A model generated the notes under the pieces. It ran no database searches. It worked only from the letters and a program-made list of their open reading frames with translations, and was not told the DNA's origin. This document shows positions 1 through 5,831 of a stretch of DNA of 8,637 nt, one piece after another. The stretch is from Clostridiales bacterium. GTDB lineage: Bacteria; Bacillota_A; Clostridia; Christensenellales; CAG-917. The translations under genes and the position numbers were made by a program. The stretch covers positions 1 through 8,637 of the forward strand of contig JAITEJ010000182.1 of assembly GCA_031282095.1 (NCBI GenBank), written 5' to 3'. Position 1 is the stretch's first letter. Every line of letters begins with the position of its first letter.

Positions 1-289
1 TCTCGGCGGCGAAGTCGTATCCTATAAGCTCCGGCAGATCGCCCCCCACCTCCGGGCTTAACGACAGTTTACCGTCCGAAAAAGCGCCCGCGCCGGAAAA
101 TCCGGAGGTTATAGCGCAAGTTTTACAGCCTACGCAGCGACCGGCGGTGTATTTAGGGCATTTGCGTTTCGCTATCGAGGAACCCTGATCAACTAACGTG
201 ATCGACTTTCCAGAACTTCTGCGCAGCATTTCCAACGCCGTAAAGATACCCGCCGGTCCGGCGCCGATAATCAAAATATCCGTTTTCAT
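1..289 (-). CDS. NAD(P)/FAD-dependent dehydrogenase (COG2509-like), N-terminal part
   Basis: The first 96 residues are visible; the gene runs off the left edge. It opens with MKTDILIIGAGPAG, a beta strand plus GxGxxG dinucleotide-binding loop (residues 9-14), which binds the ADP part of FAD. An acidic residue in TLVDQG (about D34) fits the end of the second beta strand. A Cys-rich segment CPKYTAGRCVGCKTC (C44, C52, C55, C58) and GFSGAGAFSDGKLSLSPEVGG follow; both are typical of the uncharacterised FAD-utilising dehydrogenases of COG2509. The cysteines could hold a metal or act in redox chemistry, but that is inference. The ATG at 289 is the only sensible start because the Rossmann strand begins four residues later. 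The upstream GGGG is 12 bases away, so the ribosome binding site is poor. Substrate and pathway are unknown. The preceding minus-strand gene ends 306 bp upstream, behind a repeat array, so the gene is probably transcribed separately. Confidence 0.88.
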   Translation of the reverse strand, partial: MKTDILIIGAGPAGIFTALEMLRRSSGKSITLVDQGSSIAKRKCPKYTAGRCVGCKTCAITSGFSGAGAFSDGKLSLSPEVGGDLPELIGYDFAAE

Positions 290-381
290 AATTATACAAT
301 ACCCCAAAACCGATTGCGAAAATTTTTCGGAAACGCGGCGCCGCCTGCCGGCCCTAATTTCCTTTTGTATTTATCGTCGGC
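290..381. other. Intergenic leader of the FAD dehydrogenase
   Basis: No gene is visible. Read on the minus strand, a TATAAT hexamer lies only one base before the ATG at 289, and I find no matching -35 element at the right distance. It is probably not the functional promoter. Confidence 0.4.
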
Positions 382-608
382 TTACTCGTCCGCGGGGGAC
401 TCGTTCTGCTCAAACCTCTCGGAAACGTTATTATCTTATATATACCGGCGGGCTGCATATTACTCGTCCGCGAGGGACTTGTTTTTTACCGCGCCGCGAA
501 ACGCTTTTATACGCGCTGCATTTACTTGTCCGCGCGGGGATTGCATCCATACCGCTCGGAATCGTTATGATCTTAAATGTGTCTGCGGCTGTATATTACT
601 CGTCCGCG
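382..608 (-). repeat. Degenerate tandem copies of the PII-like gene's 3' end
   Basis: The minus-strand string CGCGGACGAGTAA, which encodes the last residues and stop codon of the PII-like gene (596-608), recurs downstream at 460-472 and 382-394, and with one change (CGCGGACAAGTAA) at 522-534. Starts are spaced 78, 62 and 74 bp. Similarity extends past the core. On the plus strand each core except the leftmost is preceded by a GGC(G/T)GCAT-like stretch, and the 382 and 522 units both contain a CGGAA(A/T)CGTTAT(T/G)ATCTTA stretch (419-437 and 557-575). The copies do not continue a reading frame, so this looks like decayed duplication of a gene end rather than coding sequence. There is no CRISPR-like regularity and no transposase. 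Confidence 0.75.
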
Positions 609-964
609 CCGGGCTTACCGTCCCCGTTCTCTTTATAATCGTTAGTGAGTTTAAATATGCCGGCGACTTCCTCAACGGGAAGCGCGATAGCAAAGCCGTG
701 TCCCTCGGTAGTAAGTCCGCCCGTCTTATAAATCGCTTTCATGATCTCATGGCGAAGTTCTTTTGTCGTTAAAATAAGGATTATTTCCTTTTCCGGCTCT
801 ATGATAAAGCCGAAAAACTTTTCTATATCCAAATTTCCCGTGCCGCGCGCGTTTATTATAGTGCCTCCGCGCGCGCCGGCGTCGCGCGCCGCCGCCATAA
901 CCGGCGAGGCGAAACCGCGGTCTACCACTGCCATTATTAAGGAAAAAGTTATATCGTTGTTCAT
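596..964 (-). CDS. PII-like signalling protein, second of a pair
   Basis: A 122-residue protein with the order and length of the PII/GlnB superfamily, whose members are small ferredoxin-like trimers that sense nucleotides or metabolites and regulate a partner, often a membrane transporter. Visible marks are the first strand and helix FSLIMAVVDRGFASPVMAAARDAGARGG, the GTIINARGTG segment (34-43) where PII has its nucleotide-binding loop, the strand FIIEPEKEIILIL (53-65), and GHGFAIALPVEEVAGI (88-103), matching the conserved PII end. The canonical T-loop with its modifiable Tyr is absent: residues 41-53 are short and read GTGNLDIEKFFGF, so uridylylation as in GlnB is unlikely. The last about 15 residues are a charged tail. 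The start ATG has AGAGG seven bases upstream, and the gene begins 22 bp after the preceding PII-like gene. It probably regulates the DUF1538 protein encoded upstream; this is inferred from the operon. Confidence 0.87.
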   Translation of the reverse strand: MNNDITFSLIMAVVDRGFASPVMAAARDAGARGGTIINARGTGNLDIEKFFGFIIEPEKEIILILTTKELRHEIMKAIYKTGGLTTEGHGFAIALPVEEVAGIFKLTNDYKENGDGKPGADE

Positions 965-986
965 AGTTATACCTCTCGCTGCCGAT

Positions 987-1331
987 CTAATTCGCGGATG
1001 AATTCAAAAATTCCAACACGGCGCGGTTTGAAATGCTGACCACCGGCACGGAAAAAGCAATCCCCGTGTTAGACTCGCTCAAATGCAGCTCCGTTTCGGC
1101 AAGGTCGAATATATCTTTCACCTTGTCCTCCGAAACGACTATAAATATCAAAGATTTTTCGGTTTCTCCGAAGCCGAAATAAGACATCGCCTCACTTGGG
1201 GCGGTTCCCGTTCCGAGAACGGCAAGATGAAAGTTTATGCCGCTCTTATTTAAGATATGAACCGCCTCGTTTTCGGCCTTACGCCCTAAAATCATGATAA
1301 TAAGCTTTTGTGACTTAATAATATCCGTCAT
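987..1331 (-). CDS. PII-like signalling protein, first of a pair
   Basis: A 114-residue protein, a divergent paralogue of the next gene. It shows the PII layout: beta strand KLIIMILGR (9-17), helix ENEAVHILNKSGI, the LGTGTAPSEAMSYFGFG stretch (39-55) in the T-loop position, strand KSLIFIVV, and NTGIAFSVPVVSI (88-100). The GTGT and NTGIAFSVPV parts align by eye with GTGN and GHGFAIALPV of its neighbour. Elsewhere the two differ strongly, suggesting a heteromeric or division-of-labour pair. Its ATG follows the TAG of the DUF1538 gene with no gap. GGAGG, 11 bases before the ATG, lies inside the end of that upstream gene, so translation is probably coupled. The likely job is nucleotide- or metabolite-dependent control of the DUF1538 transporter, inferred from gene order. 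Confidence 0.85.
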   Translation of the reverse strand: MTDIIKSQKLIIMILGRKAENEAVHILNKSGINFHLAVLGTGTAPSEAMSYFGFGETEKSLIFIVVSEDKVKDIFDLAETELHLSESNTGIAFSVPVVSISNRAVLEFLNSSAN

Positions 1332-3500
1332 CTAAGAATTATCCTCCGTTTCGGCTGCGTCTGTGTTTTCGACATTTTTCTCGCTTGTTTTAACTTCGGC
1401 GCCGCTTATATCGTTTCTCTGTTCTTCTTTCGCGGCGTCGGTCTTAATCCCAAAATTCTCGCAGGTATACTCGCTTTTCGTGCCCAGTTTAATTGCGCCG
1501 CCGCTTATATCGTTTCCCTGCTCTTCTTTCTCAAGGTCGGTCTTAATCTCGGAAATCCCGTCGGCATGCTCGCTTTTCGTGCCCAGTTTAACTGCGGCGC
1601 CGCTTATATCGTTTCCCTGCTCTTCTTTCTCAAGGTCGGTCTTAATCCCAAAATTCTCGCAGGTATGCTCGCTTTTCGTGCCCAGTTGAACTTCGGCGCC
1701 GCTTATATTATTTCTCTGCTCTTCTTTCGCAAGGTCGGTCTTAATCCCCGAATTTCCGTCGGTATGCTCGCTTTTCGTGCCCAGTTTAACTTCGGCGCCG
1801 CTTTCGCCGTCCTCCGTTTTTCCTGTTTCCGCGTTAACCTCGGTCTCGTCGTTCGCGGCACCGTCCTCCGTTTCGCCTTTTTGACCGCCGTCAATAATAT
1901 CTTCCGCTTTCTGCGTGATAACGGTAAAGGCACCGTATTTTAATTCGTCGTCAAAGTCGATTATATCCTCTTCATTATCTTCGTCGCGGTCTTCAGACGC
2001 CTCGATAATATCCGCCGCCGTTTCCGATCTTGATTTGCTTTTGTTTTTCAACTTGATCTTATAAATCAAGCCTAATAACTGAATGGTTATCAAGGGCATC
2101 ATAGCGACGAAGGCGACCAAGCCGAACGCATCGGTGAATATATCGCCGCCGAGCGCCGCGCACGCGCCTATTGCGAAAGGAAGCACCAACGCCGTCGCCA
2201 TAGCACCCGACGCGACGCCTCCGGAATCAAAGGCTATGCCGGTAAAAATTGCCGGAACGAAGAAAGAAAGGGTAACCGCGCAGACGTAAACCGGGATTAT
2301 AAACCACAGTATGCTTATCCCGGTCAGCACGCGCGTCATACTCATAGCGAGGGCAAGGGCGACCGCTATGCACAAGCATACGAGCATTGTTTTTTTGGTT
2401 ATCGCTCCGCTGGTGATGTCCTCCACCTGTTTGTTCAGCACATGAACCGCCGGCTCAGCAAGCACGATCAGTATGCCGATGACGAATCCCGCGGGGATAA
2501 GCAGCCATTTATAAGACGAGCTTCCTATCGCGCCGCCCAATAGACTTCCCATAGGAACAAAGCAAGTATTCGCCGCCGTCAAAAAAATGACCAATCCCGC
2601 ATATGAATAGATTATACCCACAATAATTCTGATTATCTGCGTTTTTGGTAATTTAAGCGTGAAAATCTGAAAAATGAAAAACACCGCCGCGATAGGTGAA
2701 AGCGCTATCAGAACACCTTTCGCGTGCTCCGGCAGATGTGCGGCGAACGCGGTAACCATATCCGCCGCGTTTTGTATATCGGGAACGGCGGTCACGCTGT
2801 GGTTTAGGGGCAATTGCCCCGACAAACCCAAAATAAGCACCGCCATAATCGGACCTATGGAGCATAACGCTACCGCGCCGAAGCTGTCGTCATTACTTCT
2901 GCCGCCTCTTACCGCCGCTATACCGATACAGAGCGAAAGCAAAAACGGAACTGTAACGGGTCCCGTCGTGACACCGCCGGAATCGAACGACAAAGGCACG
3001 TAGGCGGGATTAATCGCGCTCATAACCGCCGTTAGAATTATAACGATGCCGTAAGCGACAACAAGAATATGTTTGAGCTTAAAATTAAAATAGGTTCGCA
3101 GCAGAGAGACTATCATAAACAGCCCCACGCCTGCGGCTACGGAATAAACCAACGCCTGATTAACTCCGGGACCGTCGTGCAACTGACCCGCCAAAACCTG
3201 TAAATCGGGTTCCGCGATCGTGATGATCGCACCCAAAGCAAAGCAGACGGCAAACACAAACGTTTTGCTTTTAGTTTTGGAAAGCCTCGCGCCCACCGAG
3301 CTGCCCATGGGCATAAGCGCCATATCCGCGCCCAGCGTAAAAAAACCTATGCCGAAAACGGAGAACAACGCCCCCGCCGCGAACAACGCCACTATGCCGC
3401 CGTCTATATCCGTCGCGGAAAGCGCGAGGATAATTACAAACGCGGCTATGGGGAGAACCGACATAACCGATTCCCAAAGTTTTTTGGTTAAATTACGCAC
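1332..3500 (-). CDS. DUF1538 family membrane transporter with repetitive C-terminal tail
   Basis: A 722-residue polytopic membrane protein built from two homologous DUF1538 halves, about residues 8-220 and 260-475. Matching motifs recur in each half: MPMGSSVGARL (63-73) and VPMGSLLGGAIG (315-326); AEPDLQVLAGQ (96-106) and AEPAVHVLNKQV (348-359); FDSGGVTTGPVTVPF (172-186) and FDSGGVASGAMATAL (424-438). This is an inverted-repeat-like transporter design. As I recall, DUF1538 proteins called UmpAB from a halophile were reported to act as Na+(K+)/H+ antiporters; applying that here is inference. Residues 476-567 are a charged, mostly acidic, presumably cytoplasmic linker. Residues 568-699 are four 33-residue repeats plus a partial fifth, which ordinary family members of about 500 residues lack. 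The start is GTG with AGAGG seven bases upstream; an in-frame TAG six codons further up excludes a longer N-terminus. It is the first gene of an operon with two PII-like genes, its likely regulators. Confidence 0.9.
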   Translation of the reverse strand: MRNLTKKLWESVMSVLPIAAFVIILALSATDIDGGIVALFAAGALFSVFGIGFFTLGADMALMPMGSSVGARLSKTKSKTFVFAVCFALGAIITIAEPDLQVLAGQLHDGPGVNQALVYSVAAGVGLFMIVSLLRTYFNFKLKHILVVAYGIVIILTAVMSAINPAYVPLSFDSGGVTTGPVTVPFLLSLCIGIAAVRGGRSNDDSFGAVALCSIGPIMAVLILGLSGQLPLNHSVTAVPDIQNAADMVTAFAAHLPEHAKGVLIALSPIAAVFFIFQIFTLKLPKTQIIRIIVGIIYSYAGLVIFLTAANTCFVPMGSLLGGAIGSSSYKWLLIPAGFVIGILIVLAEPAVHVLNKQVEDITSGAITKKTMLVCLCIAVALALAMSMTRVLTGISILWFIIPVYVCAVTLSFFVPAIFTGIAFDSGGVASGAMATALVLPFAIGACAALGGDIFTDAFGLVAFVAMMPLITIQLLGLIYKIKLKNKSKSRSETAADIIEASEDRDEDNEEDIIDFDDELKYGAFTVITQKAEDIIDGGQKGETEDGAANDETEVNAETGKTEDGESGAEVKLGTKSEHTDGNSGIKTDLAKEEQRNNISGAEVQLGTKSEHTCENFGIKTDLEKEEQGNDISGAAVKLGTKSEHADGISEIKTDLEKEEQGNDISGGAIKLGTKSEYTCENFGIKTDAAKEEQRNDISGAEVKTSEKNVENTDAAETEDNS
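1404..1799 (-). repeat. In-frame 99-bp tandem repeat, four units, in DUF1538 gene
   Basis: Four units of exactly 99 bp (33 codons) at 1701-1799, 1602-1700, 1503-1601 and 1404-1502. A degenerate fifth start (GAEVK) at 1403 runs into the stop. Each unit reads GAxVKLGTKSEH, then a variable part, then IKTDxxKEEQxNxIS. The plus-strand string TCGCTTTTCGTGCCCAGTT recurs at 1471, 1570, 1669 and 1768. Units 1 and 3 share a DGxS-type middle while units 2 and 4 share CENFGIKTD, so the array looks like a duplicated 198-bp dimer. The tail is hydrophilic, charged and probably disordered or helical. High identity between units implies recent expansion. Confidence 0.95.
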
Positions 3501-3526
3501 TTTTAAGCCTCTTGCCTAAGTCTTTC

Positions 3527-3611
3527 TCAGACCATCTGAACTTATTTGCCGAAAAATGATGAAACCGACTTGCACGTTAATAAATTTAACGGCATAAAAA
3601 TGTTTATAGCC
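3527..3611. promoter_or_regulatory. Inverted repeats in the leader of the DUF1538-PII operon
   Basis: Three small inverted repeats lie ahead of the GTG at 3500: TCAGA-CCA-TCTGA at 3527-3539; CGTTAA-TAAAT-TTAACG at 3575-3591; and GGCATAAA paired with TTTATAGCC, one bulged base, at 3591-3611. They could be operators or leader hairpins. I could not find a convincing -35/-10 pair here, so the promoter is not assigned. An A8 run (T8 on the minus strand) at 3616-3623 lies just beyond and has no stable stem before it, so it is not called a terminator. Confidence 0.3.
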
Positions 3612-3641
3612 GCCGAAAAAAAACGTCCGTATCTATATCAG

Positions 3642-3780
3642 CCGGCGAGTCCGCGTCCGACACACCGTAAACCTCGGTAACGGCTGAAAGATAACCGGCG
3701 AACCCGCGTGGAACATATCAGCCGCCGCGTTGAAAAAATTGGGGATTTTTCGTGGTGAACTTACCGGCGAACCCGTGACG
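3642..3780 (-). repeat. Short decayed repeats below the SDR fragment
   Basis: Plus-strand CCGGCGAGTCCGCGT (3642-3656), CCGGCGAACCCGCGT (3695-3709) and CCGGCGAACCCGTGACG (3764-3780) are versions of one motif, spaced 53 and 69 bp. The third runs into the SDR pseudogene fragment; the matching place in the intact gene is GCGAACCCGTGACG at 4097-4110, encoding the VTGS region. The series therefore seems to continue the decaying SDR 3'-end copies further downstream. Confidence 0.6.
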
Positions 3781-3944
3781 TATTTACACTTATCGCTTGC
3801 CAAGAACAGTACGCTGTCGGCGACGTCCTCCGGCTCTATTCAAGGCACCGGCAAGAGATTGCCCGCCGAACGCTCGGCAGTTTCGGGAGTCTTTGCTCCC
3901 TCCGTTACGATCAAATCGTCGTTCACGGGAGTATTGCGCCCCGT
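3767..3944 (-). pseudogene. Broken copy of the SDR gene, residues ~196-255
   Basis: This segment matches 4097-4274 of the intact dehydrogenase at a constant offset of 330 bp. Identity is nearly complete over 3767-3880 and lower towards 3944. A C-to-T change on the plus strand at 3840 turns the Trp codon of the PVPWIEPEDV region into TGA, so the frame reads NLLPVP then stop, with the rest (IEPEDVADSVLFLAS) still recognisable beyond it. There is no dinucleotide-binding or catalytic part, hence it cannot be an enzyme. The segment is a 3' partial duplication lying downstream of, and in the same direction as, its parent. Past the duplicated part the sequence diverges from the parent's C-terminus (QYVLDAGLLTR is not present). 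Confidence 0.88.
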
Positions 3945-3970
3945 CCTATATGCCATGGTTTGAATTCGGG

Positions 3971-4053
3971 CATCGTCAAACCGTCGTTCACGGGAGTATT
4001 GCGCCCCGTGAGGTGAATGCTTATGACGCACTCTTCGCAGGGTACAAGCCGAC
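3971..4053 (-). pseudogene. Second broken SDR fragment, residues ~182-208
   Basis: This matches 4236-4318 of the intact gene at an offset of about 265 bp with small indels, covering the APYGVRVISIHPTGVNTPMND region. Its 28 bases at 3982-4009 are identical to 3917-3944 in the neighbouring fragment, and both differ from the parent there, so one fragment was copied from the other rather than both from the gene. It abuts the true C-terminal codons of the SDR gene. It is too short to encode anything functional. Confidence 0.78.
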
Positions 4054-4061
4054 CGCGGTAG

Positions 4062-4862
4062 CTATCTTGTCAACAAGCCCGCGTCTAGCACGTACTGCGA
4101 ACCCGTGACGTATTTACACTTATCGCTTGCCAAGAACAGTACGCTGTCGGCGACGTCCTCCGGCTCTATCCAAGGCACCGGCAAAAGATTGCCCGCCGAA
4201 CGCTCGGCAATTTCAAGGGGCGTCGCCCCCTCCATTGCGGCCAAGCCGTCATTCATGGGCGTATTGACCCCCGTGGGATGAATGCTTATGACGCGCACTC
4301 CGTAGGGTGCAAGCTCGATCGCCCAAGACTTCGTAAGCCCGACAAGCCCCCACTTAGATGCCGAATAGTGTGAAAGGCGATTCATTCCACGTAAGCCGCC
4401 CACGGAAGAATTATTTATTATCACGCCGCTTTTTTGCGCTTTCATGACGGGTATCACGTACTTTGCCGCCAGCCATGCGCCCTTTAAGTTGATGTCGAGC
4501 ATACCGTCCCATTCGTTTTCCGTAAGCTGTTCGGCGTATCCGTAAGCGCAAATGCCCGCGTTGTTAAACAGTACGTCTATTCTCCCGAACGCCGCGACGC
4601 CGCCGGAAACCGCCGCCGCCACATCGGCGGAAACTCTTATGTCGCCGCCGTAAACGAAGCATTGACGCCCCAAACCCTCAATTTCCGCTTTAAGCTCTTT
4701 TAAATCTTCACCGCTCTCCGTGATATAGGACGGATAATCCAGTTTTTTTGCCAGATCGAACGCGACGATATTCGCGCCCTCTTTGGCAAACGCCAACGCC
4801 GTCGCGCGGCCTTGCCCTTTTGCCGCCCCGGTAATAAATACCGTTTTGTTCTCAAACTCCAT
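4062..4862 (-). CDS. Short-chain dehydrogenase/reductase, carveol-dehydrogenase / mycofactocin-type
   Basis: A 266-residue classical SDR that should oxidise or reduce an alcohol/ketone with NAD(P). Visible marks: cofactor loop TGAAKGQG (11-18); Asp in AFDLAKK (D36), favouring NAD; D74 in GGDI; NNAG (100-103); catalytic S153, Y166 and K170 (YSASK); N125; and HPTGVNTPM (195-203). Between beta 2 and the next helix it carries an insert, LDYPSYITESGEDLKE (41-56), of the kind seen in carveol dehydrogenases and the mycofactocin-coupled SDR group, where it shields a tightly held NAD. No mycofactocin gene is visible here, so that link is only a resemblance. Start ATG with AAGGGG eight bases upstream. 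It follows the AhpD-like gene by 55 bp on the same strand, probably one transcript. Its 3' part has been duplicated into broken copies directly downstream. Substrate unknown. Confidence 0.92.
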   Translation of the reverse strand: MEFENKTVFITGAAKGQGRATALAFAKEGANIVAFDLAKKLDYPSYITESGEDLKELKAEIEGLGRQCFVYGGDIRVSADVAAAVSGGVAAFGRIDVLFNNAGICAYGYAEQLTENEWDGMLDINLKGAWLAAKYVIPVMKAQKSGVIINNSSVGGLRGMNRLSHYSASKWGLVGLTKSWAIELAPYGVRVISIHPTGVNTPMNDGLAAMEGATPLEIAERSAGNLLPVPWIEPEDVADSVLFLASDKCKYVTGSQYVLDAGLLTR

Positions 4863-4917
4863 ATAAGTAACCCCTTATTTTACCGTAACTGTGGTTTTAT
4901 CGTTATATTTTTAAAGA

Positions 4918-5439
4918 TTATCTCTTGGTATACGGCACCAAATAGTCGTCCAACGGCACATTTAAAGCCGTATTGATAAGATTCGTCGCAATCATCTGCC
5001 CCGCAAACGTCGTCAAAAGCACGATCTCCGCGTCGCCGAAGAATTCTTTCATACGCGCAAAAAGCTCGTCGCCGACATGCGCCTTACCCACGCAGGCGCG
5101 CCCGAAATCAACGAGAAGCTGTTCGACGGGCCGTAATTTGAGGTTATCCGGATCATAACCGTTATCCTTTAAAATACGCCTGAAAAAGGTGGAACAAATC
5201 AAGCAATCGTTTTCCGAGGAAACGGCGTAAGCGAAAACGTCCGTCGCGAACGATCCCACGATATTTGCAACCATGTCGCGTAAATCATACCACTCCATAA
5301 GTATCTTAAACGAAGGGATGTGATTAAGCAAAGTCTTTTTCATATTGGTGATTTTGCCGTGCGCGGCGACCTGCTTGTCGTACTCCTCGCGCTGAACCTC
5401 GTTTGCGTCGTTATATTCGACCATTTTTATTCTTGACAT
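4918..5439 (-). CDS. Carboxymuconolactone decarboxylase / AhpD-like protein
   Basis: A 173-residue all-helical protein of the CMD/AhpD superfamily. The core is SSENDCLICSTFFRRIL (74-90), matching ExxCxxC with E76, C79 and C82. In AhpD-type peroxidase partners the motif is ExxCxxCxxxH; here the His position is F86, so the proton relay is altered while the redox cysteines remain. The C-terminal half (LLTTFAGQMIATNLINTALNVPLDD) is the usual second helical part. Many family members oxidise thiols or act beside dehydrogenases in degradation pathways, but the reaction here cannot be read from sequence. The ATG at 5439 has AGGA five bases upstream; a second in-frame Met at residue 6 has no ribosome binding site. 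It is the first gene of a two-gene unit with the SDR. Confidence 0.87.
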   Translation of the reverse strand: MSRIKMVEYNDANEVQREEYDKQVAAHGKITNMKKTLLNHIPSFKILMEWYDLRDMVANIVGSFATDVFAYAVSSENDCLICSTFFRRILKDNGYDPDNLKLRPVEQLLVDFGRACVGKAHVGDELFARMKEFFGDAEIVLLTTFAGQMIATNLINTALNVPLDDYLVPYTKR

Positions 5440-5454
5440 ATATTTCCTGACCTT

Positions 5455-5484
5455 GTTATATGATTTTTATTTTTACAACGTCAA
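5455..5484 (-). promoter_or_regulatory. Sigma-A-type promoter for the AhpD-like/SDR unit
   Basis: Read on the minus strand: TTGACG (5484-5479), 18 bases, TATAAC (5460-5455). A start of transcription near 5448 would leave a leader of only about ten bases before the ATG at 5439, barely room for the AGGA. The hexamers are good but the leader is unusually short. Confidence 0.5.
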
Positions 5485-5782
5485 TCCCGAGGATTTCCGA
5501 TGCTGCCCCGCGCGGTATCGCTTTTATCCCCTTTTTTGTTTATGCGCGCCGATGAGTTATCAATACCGTTTATTTCTCGCTCAGTATTTTCACAAATCAT
5601 TTTTGCTTAATTATGCCGACGGACTTCCGACGTCGTACGGCGCAAAGTATTCCACTCAAACGGCGAATTACGAAGATAATTTATCCTCTTTCGCAACGCA
5701 TATAATCCGAAACGGCAAATCACGGAGCGGTTTATTCGCGCTATAGACGGGTTACGCGGAAACGGAGATTTCGCAAAAAGGC

Positions 5783-5809
5783 GGAAATAAAGGATTCCCT
5801 GTAGGAACC
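5783..5809 (-). terminator. Weak possible terminator after UPF0210 gene
   Basis: On the minus strand GGTTCC pairs with GGAATCC (one bulged T) around a short loop at 5792-5809, followed by CTTTATTT. The stem is short and the U-run is interrupted, so this is only a candidate. It lies about 20 bases below the stop at 5832. Confidence 0.25.
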
Positions 5810-5831
5810 GACCGTAATTCTCGTCTCTTAT

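Larger units (their letters stand above)
5440..5831. other. 392-bp gene-free gap
   Basis: No supported gene. The plus-strand open frame at 5453-5746 has no ribosome binding site, and its product (rich in Tyr, Phe and Cys) resembles no family I know. Apart from the promoter at the left end and a weak hairpin near 5790 I see nothing. Unlike the gaps below the PII, SDR and ClC genes, I found no copies of the preceding gene's 3' end here. Confidence 0.5.

Noticed and set aside
382..608. CRISPR array
   Set aside because: Repeat spacing is uneven, the spacers are themselves similar, and no cas gene is present; the repeat is the end of the adjacent gene.
198..772. Two overlapping plus-strand frames of about 150 codons
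   Set aside because: They run through the FAD gene start, the repeat array and the PII-like gene antisense; no ribosome binding site or recognisable domain.
1363..1943. Plus-strand and minus-strand repeat-containing frames within the DUF1538 3' end
   Set aside because: They are other-frame readings of the 99-bp array, kept open because the period is divisible by three.
3616..3623. T8 run as a terminator for the SDR transcript
   Set aside because: No stable GC-rich stem precedes it on the minus strand.
3840..4031. 63-codon minus-strand frame as an independent small gene
   Set aside because: It is a readable piece of the SDR pseudogene fragments and ends at the Trp-to-stop change.
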